Source of the DNA: a virus
DNA: 21,443 nt
Virus record (IMG/VR): IMGVR_UViG_3300045135_001534
Location: 1 to 21,443 of that record
Direction: 5' to 3' (one strand)
The stretch's first letter is position 1, and every line of letters begins with the position of its first letter. The translations under genes and the position numbers were made by a program. This document shows, in pieces, positions 7,078 to 13,761 of this stretch. The notes under the pieces were generated by a model that saw only the letters and a list, made by a program, of their open reading frames with translations, was not told the DNA's origin and did no database searches.

Positions 7078-7314
7078 TCAAATAGCAACGTATTCCATAG
7101 TGTTACGATTGTCGGCAGATTCCCAGGTAGAGTAGAAATCATCCCATGCCACTTTGTTTTCAACAAAGGAATCAATGTCCAGCATCTCACATACCCAATC
7201 ATATGCCATATCTACGTCGGCATTTGTATCATCGATGAATGCAATCATCTGACCCATAATGTCATCCCAGGTTGCTTGCATTTCGGGGGAGATGGTGAAG
7301 ATTGGTTGTGCCAT
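7078..7314 (-). CDS. Hypothetical acidic protein, 78 residues
   Basis: The frame begins MAQPIFTISPEMQATWDDIM and is strongly acidic and helical (IAFIDDTNADVDMAYDWVCEMLDID). It contains seven Asp/Glu clusters and several Trp. No known domain is recognised. It has its own promoter module (copy 3) and lies just downstream of the KTSC-domain gene, so the two are transcribed separately. Confidence 0.8.
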   Translation of the reverse strand: MAQPIFTISPEMQATWDDIMGQMIAFIDDTNADVDMAYDWVCEMLDIDSFVENKVAWDDFYSTWESADNRNTMEYVAI

Positions 7315-7340
7315 TTGTGTTGGATTTCTTTGACCCTTCT

Positions 7341-7397
7341 AATCTACATGAAAACAACCCCCGTGCCTATTTTGTGTGACACCTATCCGATTGGCAC
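7341..7397 (-). promoter_or_regulatory. Composite promoter module, copy 3 (divergent)
   Basis: The minus strand has upstream box GTGCCAA at 7397-7391, box TGTCACA at 7381-7375 and TAGATT at 7346-7341 with a 28-nt gap, then AGAAGGGTCAAAG. The spacing equals the best copies although the sequence has drifted. It overlaps the stop of the KTSC gene. Confidence 0.6.
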
Positions 7398-7649
7398 AAT
7401 GCTCTCGTCTTTGATATAATGATTGAAAATCTTTCCAATTGAAAATGTTTCCAGATCCTTAGATGCTTCCTCAAAACATTCAAAAACACTGCTGTCTTTT
7501 ACATCATAAAAATATACCTTATCGGGAGAACTATGAAATGACACTGATAAGATTGCCTGCTCATAATCCATTCCCATGCTACAAATACATGATGATTCTT
7601 CTGAGGTGAATGATAATTGGTAGATGGAATCAGTGATCTGAGAGTTCAT
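7383..7649 (-). CDS. KTSC-domain protein, 88 residues
   Basis: Residues about 17-82 match the KTSC domain pattern: an ESSCICSMGMDYEQAILSV strand pair, a VYFYDV tract in place of the usual V.Y.Y.xV motif, an alpha-helix with ECFEEASKD, and the closing KIFNHYIK signature in place of FN..IK. KTSC domains are small single-domain modules of unknown biochemical role, found in bacteria and phages and sometimes fused to RNA-related domains. It is preceded by a consensus sigma70 promoter (TTGACA-17-TACAAT), not by the phage-type module of its downstream neighbours. That suggests early expression. Confidence 0.75.
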   Translation of the reverse strand: MNSQITDSIYQLSFTSEESSCICSMGMDYEQAILSVSFHSSPDKVYFYDVKDSSVFECFEEASKDLETFSIGKIFNHYIKDESIVPIG

Positions 7650-7673
7650 TGAGATCTTATATGTTTGCCTCTT

Positions 7674-7702
7674 ATTGTATCATTTTTGGGGTCTGATGTC
7701 AA
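7674..7702 (-). promoter_or_regulatory. Consensus sigma70 promoter upstream of the KTSC gene
   Basis: On the minus strand TTGACA (7702-7697) and TACAAT (7679-7674) are separated by 17 nt. Transcription would start near 7667, with a leader of about 18 nt to the ATG at 7649. This is one of the two best host-type promoters in the window. Confidence 0.75.
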
Positions 7703-7838
7703 GGGGTTGACGTGTCGATCACTCGCAGGTAAAGGTCACAAGAACTGGAGGCATTTAACAAGAATTCCGCACATTTATAAGGGATTAATAAGACATAAGA
7801 ACAAAGGTTTATGAGACAATAAAATAAACAAAACATGT

Positions 7839-7846
7839 TATTTATA
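7839..7846 (-). promoter_or_regulatory. Late-type TATAAATA element in the intergenic region
   Basis: The 229-nt gap 7650-7878 holds no gene. It contains the consensus sigma70 promoter at 7674-7702 and, on the minus strand, TATAAATA at 7846-7839, which fits the T4-like late motif. It would give a second, late start for the KTSC gene region with a leader of about 185 nt. AT-rich chance occurrence is possible. Confidence 0.4.
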
Positions 7847-7878
7847 CACATTTCAAAAGTATGTTTTTTAACACATTT

Positions 7879-8940
7879 TTAACCCTTAATTAACATACTC
7901 TCCATCCAGTCCATACAATTAACCCAATCCTTAAACACCTTTCTCTCACTACATTTCTTGAACAATTCTTCCATACAATCCAATGAATAATCCCATTGTT
8001 TGCTATGATACAATTTTTCTATTTTTTTCACATAAAAACAAATATCCGCGGAGTCTTCAACATTCTTAGGATTACGGTTCTGATCAGTAAAGAAAGGATA
8101 ATCCTTGGGTAGATAATACCTTGCCTCATATTGCCAATGATCAACAAGTATAGGACATTTAAGAGCTGATGCAGTAAACCCCTTTGTAAATGGTTTGAAT
8201 GGTGCATAAGGATCATACCATCTTGTTGCCCAATGAAAAGAATAATCAGTTACAATATCCTTCCATTCATGCTTAATCTCTTCGGGTGGTTTCATATACT
8301 TTTTCATCACATTCATCCATTTTCCACCTTGCCTTTTACGCATTAGAACCATCTCTTTTGATGATAACACGTCATCAAGATTATCAGTCCAATAACTATC
8401 ATATAACCAGTCACATGTGTTCACCCATTGAATTGTATTAGGTGGAAAATTAACTGTGGGAGTTGCATCAGAAGAACCAATATATGCAATCTTTAGTTCA
8501 TCTGGTGGTTTAGAATTAGGACGTATAAAGTAATCATCAAAACCATGAATCACATATTTTACTGGTAAACCTAATGACGTATAATAAGCATATTGAGAAA
8601 TTGAAGATGCAATATGTAAATCACAAACATCAAGATCATGTTTCTTAGGAACATGATCAATCATATCAGAAACAAGATAACGAATATGACCATAAAGTTT
8701 TAATTTGTGAAGTGCATCAATATACTGAAAACACCCCTTATTTGCAATGTAGATCGTTCTTTCTTTATCATAATTACGATATAACTTTTCTTTTACAAAT
8801 TTAAAAATATTGATAGCAATGATGGGATAATCTTTTAACTTATCCAATACATTCATCACTCTTAGCTTTACATTACCAACAACAATGTTTTCATTACCAA
8901 ATCCAGAAGATGTGGCATATAATATCACAAACTGTGTCAT
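7879..8940 (-). CDS. Probable GT-B fold glycosyltransferase
   Basis: A 353-residue protein whose ATG overlaps the stop of the upstream 363-residue gene by four bases (ATGA), so the two are coupled. It has the two-domain layout of GT-B transferases. The N-terminal half ends with YLVSDMIDH..., IASSISQYAYY and VKYVIHGFDDYF, resembling the domain-swap region. The second half starts at LKIAYIGSSDA and contains PFKPFTKGFTASALKCPILVDHWQYEARYYL, similar to the K-F-xxAxAxxCPV donor-binding motif. No signal peptide or membrane segment is visible. It probably transfers a sugar. Substrate is unknown, and the fold is inferred from motif style without a search. Base composition is like its neighbours. Confidence 0.6.
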   Translation of the reverse strand: MTQFVILYATSSGFGNENIVVGNVKLRVMNVLDKLKDYPIIAINIFKFVKEKLYRNYDKERTIYIANKGCFQYIDALHKLKLYGHIRYLVSDMIDHVPKKHDLDVCDLHIASSISQYAYYTSLGLPVKYVIHGFDDYFIRPNSKPPDELKIAYIGSSDATPTVNFPPNTIQWVNTCDWLYDSYWTDNLDDVLSSKEMVLMRKRQGGKWMNVMKKYMKPPEEIKHEWKDIVTDYSFHWATRWYDPYAPFKPFTKGFTASALKCPILVDHWQYEARYYLPKDYPFFTDQNRNPKNVEDSADICFYVKKIEKLYHSKQWDYSLDCMEELFKKCSERKVFKDWVNCMDWMESMLIKG

Positions 8941-10028
8941 ATTGTTGATGAATGAATCAAATTATATTTCTTTGCCTGTTTTGCAGTATAGTTACGATCA
9001 GAAAGATCTAATAACTGTGTAAGATACTCATCTGGTGATACAATTCTTTCGGCACCTAATAATCTCTTTGCTTCCTTCAATCGTTCCTGAAACTTTGATT
9101 CATCAATATCACGAAACAATTCAGTAACTCTTCTTTTATGTTCTAATGCCTTCTCAGGATCAACACCATCTTTCATTCTTAAAATAGTAAATTGATCCAT
9201 ATTGATATACTTCATCTTTGCATCTAGCAGAAAATAATGCACACCAGCATATGTGGCATACATTGCATTACTTGTAATCTTTTGACTACAGGCATATTTT
9301 GCACCAGCAAAAAGATCTAACATTCTCCAGTGAAAGTTTTGATCTAATACAACACCACAACAAAATACTTCATATCCACGACGTTTTGCATCCTCGGCAA
9401 CACCAAGATCCACATCCTTATGAAACACACATACTTTGATCGGTTTCATTTCTTCCGGTAAATCTTCTAATTGTTTCCACATCTTCTTGTAATCAGTCAC
9501 CACAATTCGTGAGTTTGTGCTATGACGTGGAAAAAAGATTGTGCCCTTTCGTTCTACTTTATCTAACGTTCCATCCTCAGTTCGTGCCTTCTTCCAATTT
9601 GCATAAGAATAACAAAATGGTGCGGCAGTTGCTAATACTTTCTCCTTTCCAACGTTTCTTTCATAAATCGGGTCCATAAAATGAGGCCACGATAATGCCG
9701 TGCGAAACGATACTTTCTTATCACCATCAGGAAATTCATAAGGATGTAGATCCTTATGCGTATACATTTCAAAATGAATACCATGACGTGTCACACCTGG
9801 CAGTGCATGTGCTTTCAAATCTTTGCCCGTTCCTTCACTCAAATATCGTTTGATATTCTTTGCTACTCCATACACATTGTTGGGCCAATATGCCTCATAT
9901 TGTTGTGATCTTTTTAACCAATAATTGTAATACTCTACACCTTCTTTTGGTTGAGATCCGGGAATGAAAAATGTTTGATCATTTGCCATTTGGTGCATCT
10001 CTTCGATGCTTTTTTCATATGTGATCAT
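8937..10028 (-). CDS. Large protein of unknown function, possibly glycan-related
   Basis: A 363-residue protein coupled to the glycosyltransferase gene by an ATGA overlap. Residues 160-185 contain RKGTIFFPRHSTNSRIVVTDY. The region VCVFHKDVDLGVAEDAKRRGYEVFCCG is an alpha/beta strand-helix pair, and SNAMYATYAGVHYFLLDAKM resembles the nucleotide-sugar-binding end of capsule or polysialic-acid type transferases. A C-terminal coiled, basic helical segment ends in KQAKKYNLIHSSTI. I therefore suggest a glycan-processing role in partnership with the next gene, but this is a weak match. GAGAGT 5 nt before the ATG may be the ribosome binding site, and a late-like ACTAAATA sits further upstream. Confidence 0.55.
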   Translation of the reverse strand: MITYEKSIEEMHQMANDQTFFIPGSQPKEGVEYYNYWLKRSQQYEAYWPNNVYGVAKNIKRYLSEGTGKDLKAHALPGVTRHGIHFEMYTHKDLHPYEFPDGDKKVSFRTALSWPHFMDPIYERNVGKEKVLATAAPFCYSYANWKKARTEDGTLDKVERKGTIFFPRHSTNSRIVVTDYKKMWKQLEDLPEEMKPIKVCVFHKDVDLGVAEDAKRRGYEVFCCGVVLDQNFHWRMLDLFAGAKYACSQKITSNAMYATYAGVHYFLLDAKMKYINMDQFTILRMKDGVDPEKALEHKRRVTELFRDIDESKFQERLKEAKRLLGAERIVSPDEYLTQLLDLSDRNYTAKQAKKYNLIHSSTI

Positions 10029-10061
10029 GATACTCTCAGTTCAGTTATATTCTCCTTTTCC

Positions 10062-10208
10062 TTATTTAGTTTGTGTGCAAAGATCTAATTCTTCCTCTTC
10101 TTCCACATATACACAATCATATTCATCATCCTGACAATACTTTTCCAAACGAATCTCATCAAGAAATTCCATTGCATCCTTCATAAGTTTGATCCTTGTG
10201 TGAGTCAT
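10062..10208 (-). CDS. Small acidic protein, 48 residues
   Basis: The start at 10208 (MTHTRIKLMKDAMEFLDEIR) is chosen over a longer reading to 10271, which runs into the end of the upstream gene. The C-terminal third is extremely acidic (DDEYDCVYVEEEEELD). It has its own extended -10 promoter at 10239-10247. Its stop lies inside the ACTAAATA late-like element that precedes the next gene. Unknown function. Small acidic proteins can mimic DNA, but nothing here shows that. Confidence 0.7.
   Translation of the reverse strand: MTHTRIKLMKDAMEFLDEIRLEKYCQDDEYDCVYVEEEEELDLCTQTK
10063..10070 (-). promoter_or_regulatory. Late-like element ACTAAATA upstream of the two glycan genes
   Basis: The minus strand reads ACTAAATAAGGAAAAGGAG across the stop of the 48-residue gene, 35-42 nt before the ATG at 10028. 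The same ACTAAATA followed by AAAGGAG is seen before the GT-A gene at 5645-5652. Confidence 0.4.
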
Positions 10209-10238
10209 TGGAAAAAAATTGAAAGTGTACTTGATAGA

Positions 10239-10247
10239 ATTATAGCA
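10239..10247 (-). promoter_or_regulatory. Extended -10 promoter TGCTATAAT at a gene end
   Basis: The minus strand reads TGCTATAAT, a perfect TGnTATAAT extended -10, and its TATAAT shares bases with the last sense codon and stop of the 43-residue gene. The -35 region (TTACTA) is weak, as is usual for this class. Transcription would start about 24 nt before the ATG at 10208. Confidence 0.5.
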
Positions 10248-10371
10248 TGAATTCCTCAACATAGTAATCAACAGTTACCTCATACTTTGATGCTTCCTCT
10301 TCAATACATTCGATGAAATCAGTGAAAACCTCATCATTGTCAATTTGTGAACGCAATTCAGAAAGTGTCAT
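10240..10371 (-). CDS. Small acidic protein, 43 residues
   Basis: The frame runs MTLSELRSQIDNDEVFTDFI... and ends YYVEEFML, acidic and probably helical. It lies between two other small genes with no large gaps. A plausible start is the first ATG in the frame. The end coincides with an extended -10 promoter for the next gene. Too short to assign a family. Confidence 0.65.
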   Translation of the reverse strand: MTLSELRSQIDNDEVFTDFIECIEEEASKYEVTVDYYVEEFML

Positions 10372-10410
10372 AAAAAATAATAATTTGTAACTATACTATT
10401 TAACACCTAA

Positions 10411-10638
10411 TTATTCATTTTCAAGCAGATCAGGATAATACTCTTCCACTTCTTCTACCAGTTCATCGACACTATACTTGTCATATGACTCTCTCATGTA
10501 ATCATATAGACACGCATACATTGTTTTCAAATCCATATCATCCAGCATTTGATTGATAAGATTGGATTGAAGTTCATCACGATCGATAATGTTTTCTTTC
10601 ATGGTGTTAGGATCAGTGGGAAAAGAAACGAATGACAT
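10411..10638 (-). CDS. Conserved small acidic protein, 75 residues
   Basis: The C-terminal two thirds (LKTMYACLYDYMRESYDKY, then SVDELVEEVEEYYPDLLENE) is an acidic helix-loop-helix of a kind I recall as frequent in T4-like cyanophage genomes. The ATG at 10638 overlaps the upstream stop by one base (TAATG), so this start is preferred over an internal ATG at 10602, although the first 12 residues (MSFVSFPTDPNT) look like an added leader. Function unknown. Confidence 0.8.
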   Translation of the reverse strand: MSFVSFPTDPNTMKENIIDRDELQSNLINQMLDDMDLKTMYACLYDYMRESYDKYSVDELVEEVEEYYPDLLENE

Positions 10639-10811
10639 TAGAATGAAAGATAGGGATGATTTGGTTTTAGTTTGTTGTCACCATCATGCTCATAATCAAA
10701 CTCATATACAGGAGAGTATTCATCCCGTCCGATGTCATAAACCATCACATCTTTTTTGAGTTGATCTGCATCGAGTTGCAACAATCGCACCAAAAGTTCA
10801 GAATAAGTCAT
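10638..10811 (-). CDS. Small protein, 57 residues
   Basis: It starts at ATG 10811 (MTYSELLVRLLQLDADQLKK), which overlaps the stop of the 83-residue gene (TGATG). An ATG farther upstream lies inside that gene and is not used. The N-terminal amphipathic helix is followed by YDIGRDEYSPVYEFDYEHDG, which resembles small beta-rich phage proteins. Coupled on both sides. No family assigned. Confidence 0.75.
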   Translation of the reverse strand: MTYSELLVRLLQLDADQLKKDVMVYDIGRDEYSPVYEFDYEHDGDNKLKPNHPYLSF

Positions 10812-11062
10812 CAGCAAGAGCAAGAAAGTCCAGAATTGAAAAGTTGTGCCTCAGTGTGAAAATCAGTCACTTCATAACCATAACCCTCAACACGGGAATC
10901 AATCTCACGTTGCATATCTTTTTTGTTGATATAACGCATGGACTGTTGATCGGTCATGAAATTAACAACTTTGAGCATGAGACGATTGTGAATCTCACCC
11001 GTGGCAAACTTGACGGGATAGAAATCAACAACCATGGAAGAATCTTTAGAAGTGAGTTGCAT
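10811..11062 (-). CDS. Hypothetical protein, 83 residues
   Basis: It begins MQLTSKDSSMVVDFYPVKFAT, with a likely alpha/beta fold and a C-terminus FNSGLSCSC holding two Cys. It is the first gene after composite promoter copy 4, heading a run of three coupled genes (83, 57 and 75 residues). The start is 30 nt downstream of the -10 hexamer. Unknown function. Confidence 0.78.
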   Translation of the reverse strand: MQLTSKDSSMVVDFYPVKFATGEIHNRLMLKVVNFMTDQQSMRYINKKDMQREIDSRVEGYGYEVTDFHTEAQLFNSGLSCSC

Positions 11063-11091
11063 CGTTTGAGGTGGGTTGCTTTGACTCTTTT

Positions 11092-11148
11092 AATATACAG
11101 GTTTTAGGTGCCCGTGGGGGAAATAGTGGACACCTTACGGACTGTCAC
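11092..11148 (-). promoter_or_regulatory. Composite promoter module, copy 4
   Basis: On the minus strand: box GTGACAGT (11148-11141), box TGTCCAC (11132-11126), 28-nt gap, TATATT (11097-11092), then AAAAGAGTCAAAGC. The gap starts with GGGCACC-compatible pairing to GGTGTCC (7 bp including a G-U pair). Its 55-bp core is nearly identical to copies 5, 7 and 8. Confidence 0.8.
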
Positions 11149-11312
11149 CAGATCTCAGTCCATCGTTTGTGATTTGCTTTGGTGATGTTACCTTGTTTCA
11201 ACATGTTGTCACACACGTTGACAAAGACTTGAAACTTTTGCTCTCGGGTGAGAGTATCTGCTCCGTCGCATTGTTTCATCACACGGATCATTTGTGCTTT
11301 AGAAGTGATCAT
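11145..11312 (-). CDS. Small basic helical protein, 55 residues
   Basis: The frame reads MITSKAQMIRVMKQCDGADT and continues to KANHKRWTEIW, a compact, lightly basic helical protein with two Cys. Its ATG overlaps the stop of the upstream 43-residue gene (ATGA). A plus-strand frame covering the same bases is its mirror and is ignored. The promoter module of the next gene overlaps its 3' end: the GTGACAGT box begins just after codon WTEI. Confidence 0.68.
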   Translation of the reverse strand: MITSKAQMIRVMKQCDGADTLTREQKFQVFVNVCDNMLKQGNITKANHKRWTEIW

Positions 11313-11440
11313 TTAGATGAAATGATAGAAACTTTGAGTGTTTTAGGATCTAATACTTTAATGAACTTAGGTTGTTTTGTGTTGGGAATTGTTGCAAATT
11401 GATGAAATCCAACACGACGAATTACATTTGGTGTTTGCAT
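11309..11440 (-). CDS. Small basic protein, 43 residues
   Basis: It begins MQTPNVIRRVGFHQFATIPN and ends LDPKTLKVSIISSK. The composition is basic with beta-strand tendency. It is coupled downstream by ATGA to the 55-residue gene and starts 2 nt after the stop of the 52-residue gene. These three genes follow composite promoter copy 11. Confidence 0.62.
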   Translation of the reverse strand: MQTPNVIRRVGFHQFATIPNTKQPKFIKVLDPKTLKVSIISSK

Positions 11441-11442
11441 AA

Positions 11443-11601
11443 TCACATTCCGTTAAGAAAATCATGAAGTGCTTCTTCATACTCTTCATATGAAGAATAA
11501 CGGTCCCGCATGTTAGCAGGAACCTCTTTTTTAGCAGGACGGTAACACTCTTTTACGGTGTAACCTTTGGATTCAATGTAGTCAGTGAGATGGTTTTTCA
11601 T
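11443..11601 (-). CDS. Small charged protein, 52 residues
   Basis: The start at 11601 (MKNHLTDYIESKGYTVKECY) is preferred because AGGAAC stands immediately before it. A longer reading to 11667 would run into the promoter module and overlap the previous gene. The C-terminal part (YSSYEEYEEALHDFLNGM) is a Tyr/Glu-rich helix. Unknown function. It heads a three-gene run driven by promoter copy 11. Confidence 0.72.
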   Translation of the reverse strand: MKNHLTDYIESKGYTVKECYRPAKKEVPANMRDRYSSYEEYEEALHDFLNGM

Positions 11602-11607
11602 GTTCCT

Positions 11608-11667
11608 AATATGGCACAGATCCCGGCAAAAATCAAGGGGGGCCAGGACACTATACCAACTGTCCAC
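11608..11667 (-). promoter_or_regulatory. Composite promoter module, copy 11 (divergent)
   Basis: On the minus strand GTGGACAGTT (upstream box, directly after the stop codon of the nuclease-like gene) is followed 16 nt later by GTGTCCTG (11650-11644), a 30-nt gap and CATATT (11613-11608), then AGGAACATG. Spacing agrees with the other copies. The AAGAGTCAAAG tail is replaced by AGGAAC. Confidence 0.5.
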
Positions 11668-12231
11668 TCAGAAGTCCAGATAACCTTCGATTGCTTTATT
11701 GATAGCTTCAGACAAAAGTGTGGGAGGTTCAATAATATCGAACTCACCTAGATCACATTCATAATAGTCACCTAGTTTGAGTTCCATCATTGCACCATCT
11801 GCACCCTCTTGATATAAAGAACGTGCTTTCTCATCTTCAACAATCACCACACGACGGGCAGTGAGATCAATCACCATCATGTAGTCGAAAGTTTTATCCT
11901 TGCGAAAATCTTCAACAGTTTTCTTCTCACTCAGAAAAGATTTCACTTTGAACTTTTTAGTGGCATGAATGTCCTTGCGTTTGTAGAACAAATTCTTACC
12001 CATCTTCAGTTCTACTTTCTTTTTTACTTTCTTATCATCAAAGGTAAAATCATATCCAGTTTGATCCACACGTTCAAGATCTGAGAACTTTGCGATTGCT
12101 TTCTCTACAGCAGTTGCACGGGCAAAGTTATCAGCATTAGAGGTAAATCCTTTGTCATTGTAGAGAGAATCCACAACACCGAAGATTTTACCCCAGTCAG
12201 TTTTTGTTTCCAGAGAATCAATCAGATGCAT
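11668..12231 (-). CDS. PD-(D/E)XK nuclease-like protein
   Basis: A 187-residue protein. Residues 59-80 (TGYDFTF..., then VELKMGKN) match the PD-(D/E)XK core: D61 (or D65/D66), then the E74-L-K76 motif, as in many restriction endonucleases. A preceding helix and KIFGVVDSLYNDKGF at the N-terminus, plus a basic KRKDIHATKKFKVK stretch after the core, could contact DNA. The conserved strand MMVIDLTARRVVIVEDEKA follows. Fold assignment comes from this motif pattern only. It lies next to the SF2 helicase gene but is driven by its own promoter module (copy 5). A role in degrading host DNA or in a restriction-like function is inference. Confidence 0.55.
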   Translation of the reverse strand: MHLIDSLETKTDWGKIFGVVDSLYNDKGFTSNADNFARATAVEKAIAKFSDLERVDQTGYDFTFDDKKVKKKVELKMGKNLFYKRKDIHATKKFKVKSFLSEKKTVEDFRKDKTFDYMMVIDLTARRVVIVEDEKARSLYQEGADGAMMELKLGDYYECDLGEFDIIEPPTLLSEAINKAIEGYLDF

Positions 12232-12255
12232 GACTTAAATTCCTTTGACTCTTTT

Positions 12256-12313
12256 AATATACAGGTTTTAGGTTCCCGTGGGGGGAATAGTGGACAGTTT
12301 TCACCACTGGCAC
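12256..12313 (-). promoter_or_regulatory. Composite promoter module, copy 5
   Basis: On the minus strand: box GTGCCAGT (12313-12306), box TGTCCAC (12296-12290), 28-nt gap, TATATT (12261-12256), AAAAGAGTCAAAGGAA, ATG at 12231. One of the four nearly identical copies. Confidence 0.8.
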
Positions 12314-12338
12314 ATCATCAAATAATCCCTGCCAGTGG
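12304..12338. repeat. Inverted repeat containing the promoter-module box
   Basis: CCACTGGCA (12304-12312) and TGCCAGTGG (12330-12338) are a perfect 9-bp inverted repeat with 17 nt between. One arm is the upstream box of promoter copy 5, so the other arm is a further copy in opposite orientation. Confidence 0.65.
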
Positions 12339-12435
12339 TATCGACACTGAGACTCAGACTAGACTCAAATGACCCCAGTGATAGCAAGGGATCTCAAGAT
12401 ATAAACAAATGATTTTCTTTCATTTTTACTCTAAA

Positions 12436-12462
12436 GGGGCAACAGGTCATCCCTGCCACCCC
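12436..12462 (-). terminator. Intrinsic terminator after the helicase gene
   Basis: The arms 12436-12446 and 12452-12462 pair over 11 bp in the minus-strand transcript, three pairs being G-U, with a 5-nt loop, followed by UUUAGAG. In the opposite transcript the three pairs become mismatches, which points to minus-strand use. The 258-nt gap 12232-12489 holds no gene that I can support. Confidence 0.6.
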
Positions 12463-12489
12463 CGATGCAGAAAAATCAATTTATGACAT

Positions 12490-13680
12490 TCAACGACGCA
12501 CAACACTATCAAGCATCTCACCCTTTTGGAAGACAGTATCAATAACCGTCTGCAATCCTCGTTGAGTAGACACACCAACGTTAGAATAAACAGGAACGAC
12601 ACAGAAACCATAAGTCTTATTTACACCACCTTTGCGAAGCACACGACCCACAGTTTGAGTCATTTCAATCACATCCATGTTACGCATGAAAATGACTGCT
12701 TCCAGTTGACTGACGTTGATACCTTCAGACAAAATTGAACGGTGAAGAACAACAAACTTTTTGCTAGGATCTTTACCCCAAGCGTTCAGTGTCTCAAAGA
12801 ATTTCTCACGGGAAACTTTCTCACCGTCAATGATAGCACCAGTCTTGGCAGTGATATACAAATAAGAATAACCACGTTGCTCAAGTTGCTCAGCAAAATC
12901 AGTCTGGAAAATGGTAGTCAGTTGCTTTGTGGTTTTTGCACACACCAGAATCTTTTTGATGTTGATGTCATCAATTGTGGTGAGGATGTTGTTGCTCTCA
13001 AGGTGAGGAGTGATAGACTTGCGATCAACTTTGTCCATTTCGATGACATGAACCTTAGGAGGGAGAATATAACCACCATCAACCAGTTCAGGTGCAGAAA
13101 CATGACAAATCACGTTACCATAAACCTCAGGGTCATTCATGCCAGGTTTAGCAATAGTGACAGAAGTCTTACGGGTTGCAGTGAAGAAGTAGCAACGATC
13201 TGCGTGACGGGAGAAATACTCTGTAGCAGGGAAAAAGTTACGTTTGACACTGTTATGTGCCTCGTCAAAGTAAATGGTATCCACTGCAATACCAGAATCC
13301 ATCACACGATTGAGGGAATTGTAAGTGGTGAAGATGATAGTATGCTCACGCACTGTCTGACACATATCAACAAACATTTTGATACGATCAGGTTTTGTGG
13401 TGCTGAAGTGTTTGGTCTCACCACTATGAACGTGCAGCACATTTGCATTAGTAATGTGCTCAAGATACTCAGCAGAAAGTTGCTCAGCAAGAAGAATCCG
13501 GGGAGCAACTACAACAATAGTCCGCGGAACGTTCACTTCAAAACGTTTCTTAGCATCCATAATACCGACAAGAGTCTTACCACCACCGGTAGGAAAGATG
13601 CACTGACCGATAGCATTTTGCCGCAGTGCGTTGATTGCACGTTGCTGATGCGGTCGGAGAGTGATGGTCAAGTGAGTCAT
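12490..13680 (-). CDS. SF2 DEAH-type helicase
   Basis: A 396-residue superfamily 2 helicase. Motifs in order: LRPHQQRAI (Q-motif-like, 8-16), PTGGGKT Walker A (30-36), APR (59-61), DEAH (139-142), TAT motif III (167-169), SEGINV (318-323) and QTVGRVLR motif VI (342-349). All catalytic residues are present. The layout resembles type III restriction-subunit or UvsW-like DNA translocases, but it is shorter than T4 UvsW (about 503 residues). The start at 13680 is chosen because the -10 of promoter copy 6 precedes it. A start at 13740 would put the module inside the protein. It probably acts on DNA in recombination, repair or host-genome processing. An antisense frame of 320 codons is its mirror. 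Confidence 0.85.
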   Translation of the reverse strand: MTHLTITLRPHQQRAINALRQNAIGQCIFPTGGGKTLVGIMDAKKRFEVNVPRTIVVVAPRILLAEQLSAEYLEHITNANVLHVHSGETKHFSTTKPDRIKMFVDMCQTVREHTIIFTTYNSLNRVMDSGIAVDTIYFDEAHNSVKRNFFPATEYFSRHADRCYFFTATRKTSVTIAKPGMNDPEVYGNVICHVSAPELVDGGYILPPKVHVIEMDKVDRKSITPHLESNNILTTIDDINIKKILVCAKTTKQLTTIFQTDFAEQLEQRGYSYLYITAKTGAIIDGEKVSREKFFETLNAWGKDPSKKFVVLHRSILSEGINVSQLEAVIFMRNMDVIEMTQTVGRVLRKGGVNKTYGFCVVPVYSNVGVSTQRGLQTVIDTVFQKGEMLDSVVRR

Positions 13681-13697
13681 GTGCGATTGATGAATAT

Positions 13698-13756
13698 AAT
13701 ATAAACCCTCACGGGTGATCCCGCAAGGGTTAGTGGACACTTTGAGTAACTGGCAC
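13698..13756 (-). promoter_or_regulatory. Composite promoter module, copy 6
   Basis: On the minus strand: box GTGCCAGT (13756-13749), box TGTCCAC (13739-13733), 29-nt gap, TATATT (13703-13698). It carries no AAGAGTCAAAG tail. The gap is filled by a terminator-like hairpin. Confidence 0.7.
13704..13731 (-). terminator. Hairpin inside promoter copy 6 (terminator fused to promoter)
   Basis: Arms AACCCTTGCGGG and CCCGTGAGGGTT (minus-strand sense) pair over 12 bp, including two G-U pairs, with a 4-nt loop, followed by UAUAUUAUAUU. The wobble pairs work only in minus-strand RNA. It would end the 95-residue gene transcript while overlapping the helicase promoter. Confidence 0.55.
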
Positions 13757-13761
13757 AGTGG

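Noticed and set aside
6659-7135. Plus-strand frame of 158 codons
   Set aside because: It covers several minus-strand genes and two promoter modules, and no supporting signals are seen.
12742-13704. Plus-strand open frame of 320 codons
   Set aside because: It lies opposite the well-supported SF2 helicase and has no domain, promoter or ribosome binding site. It is the mirror frame.
13681-13740. Upstream extension of the helicase to 13740
   Set aside because: The extra residues would be encoded by the promoter module (boxes and -10), so the start at 13680 is chosen.
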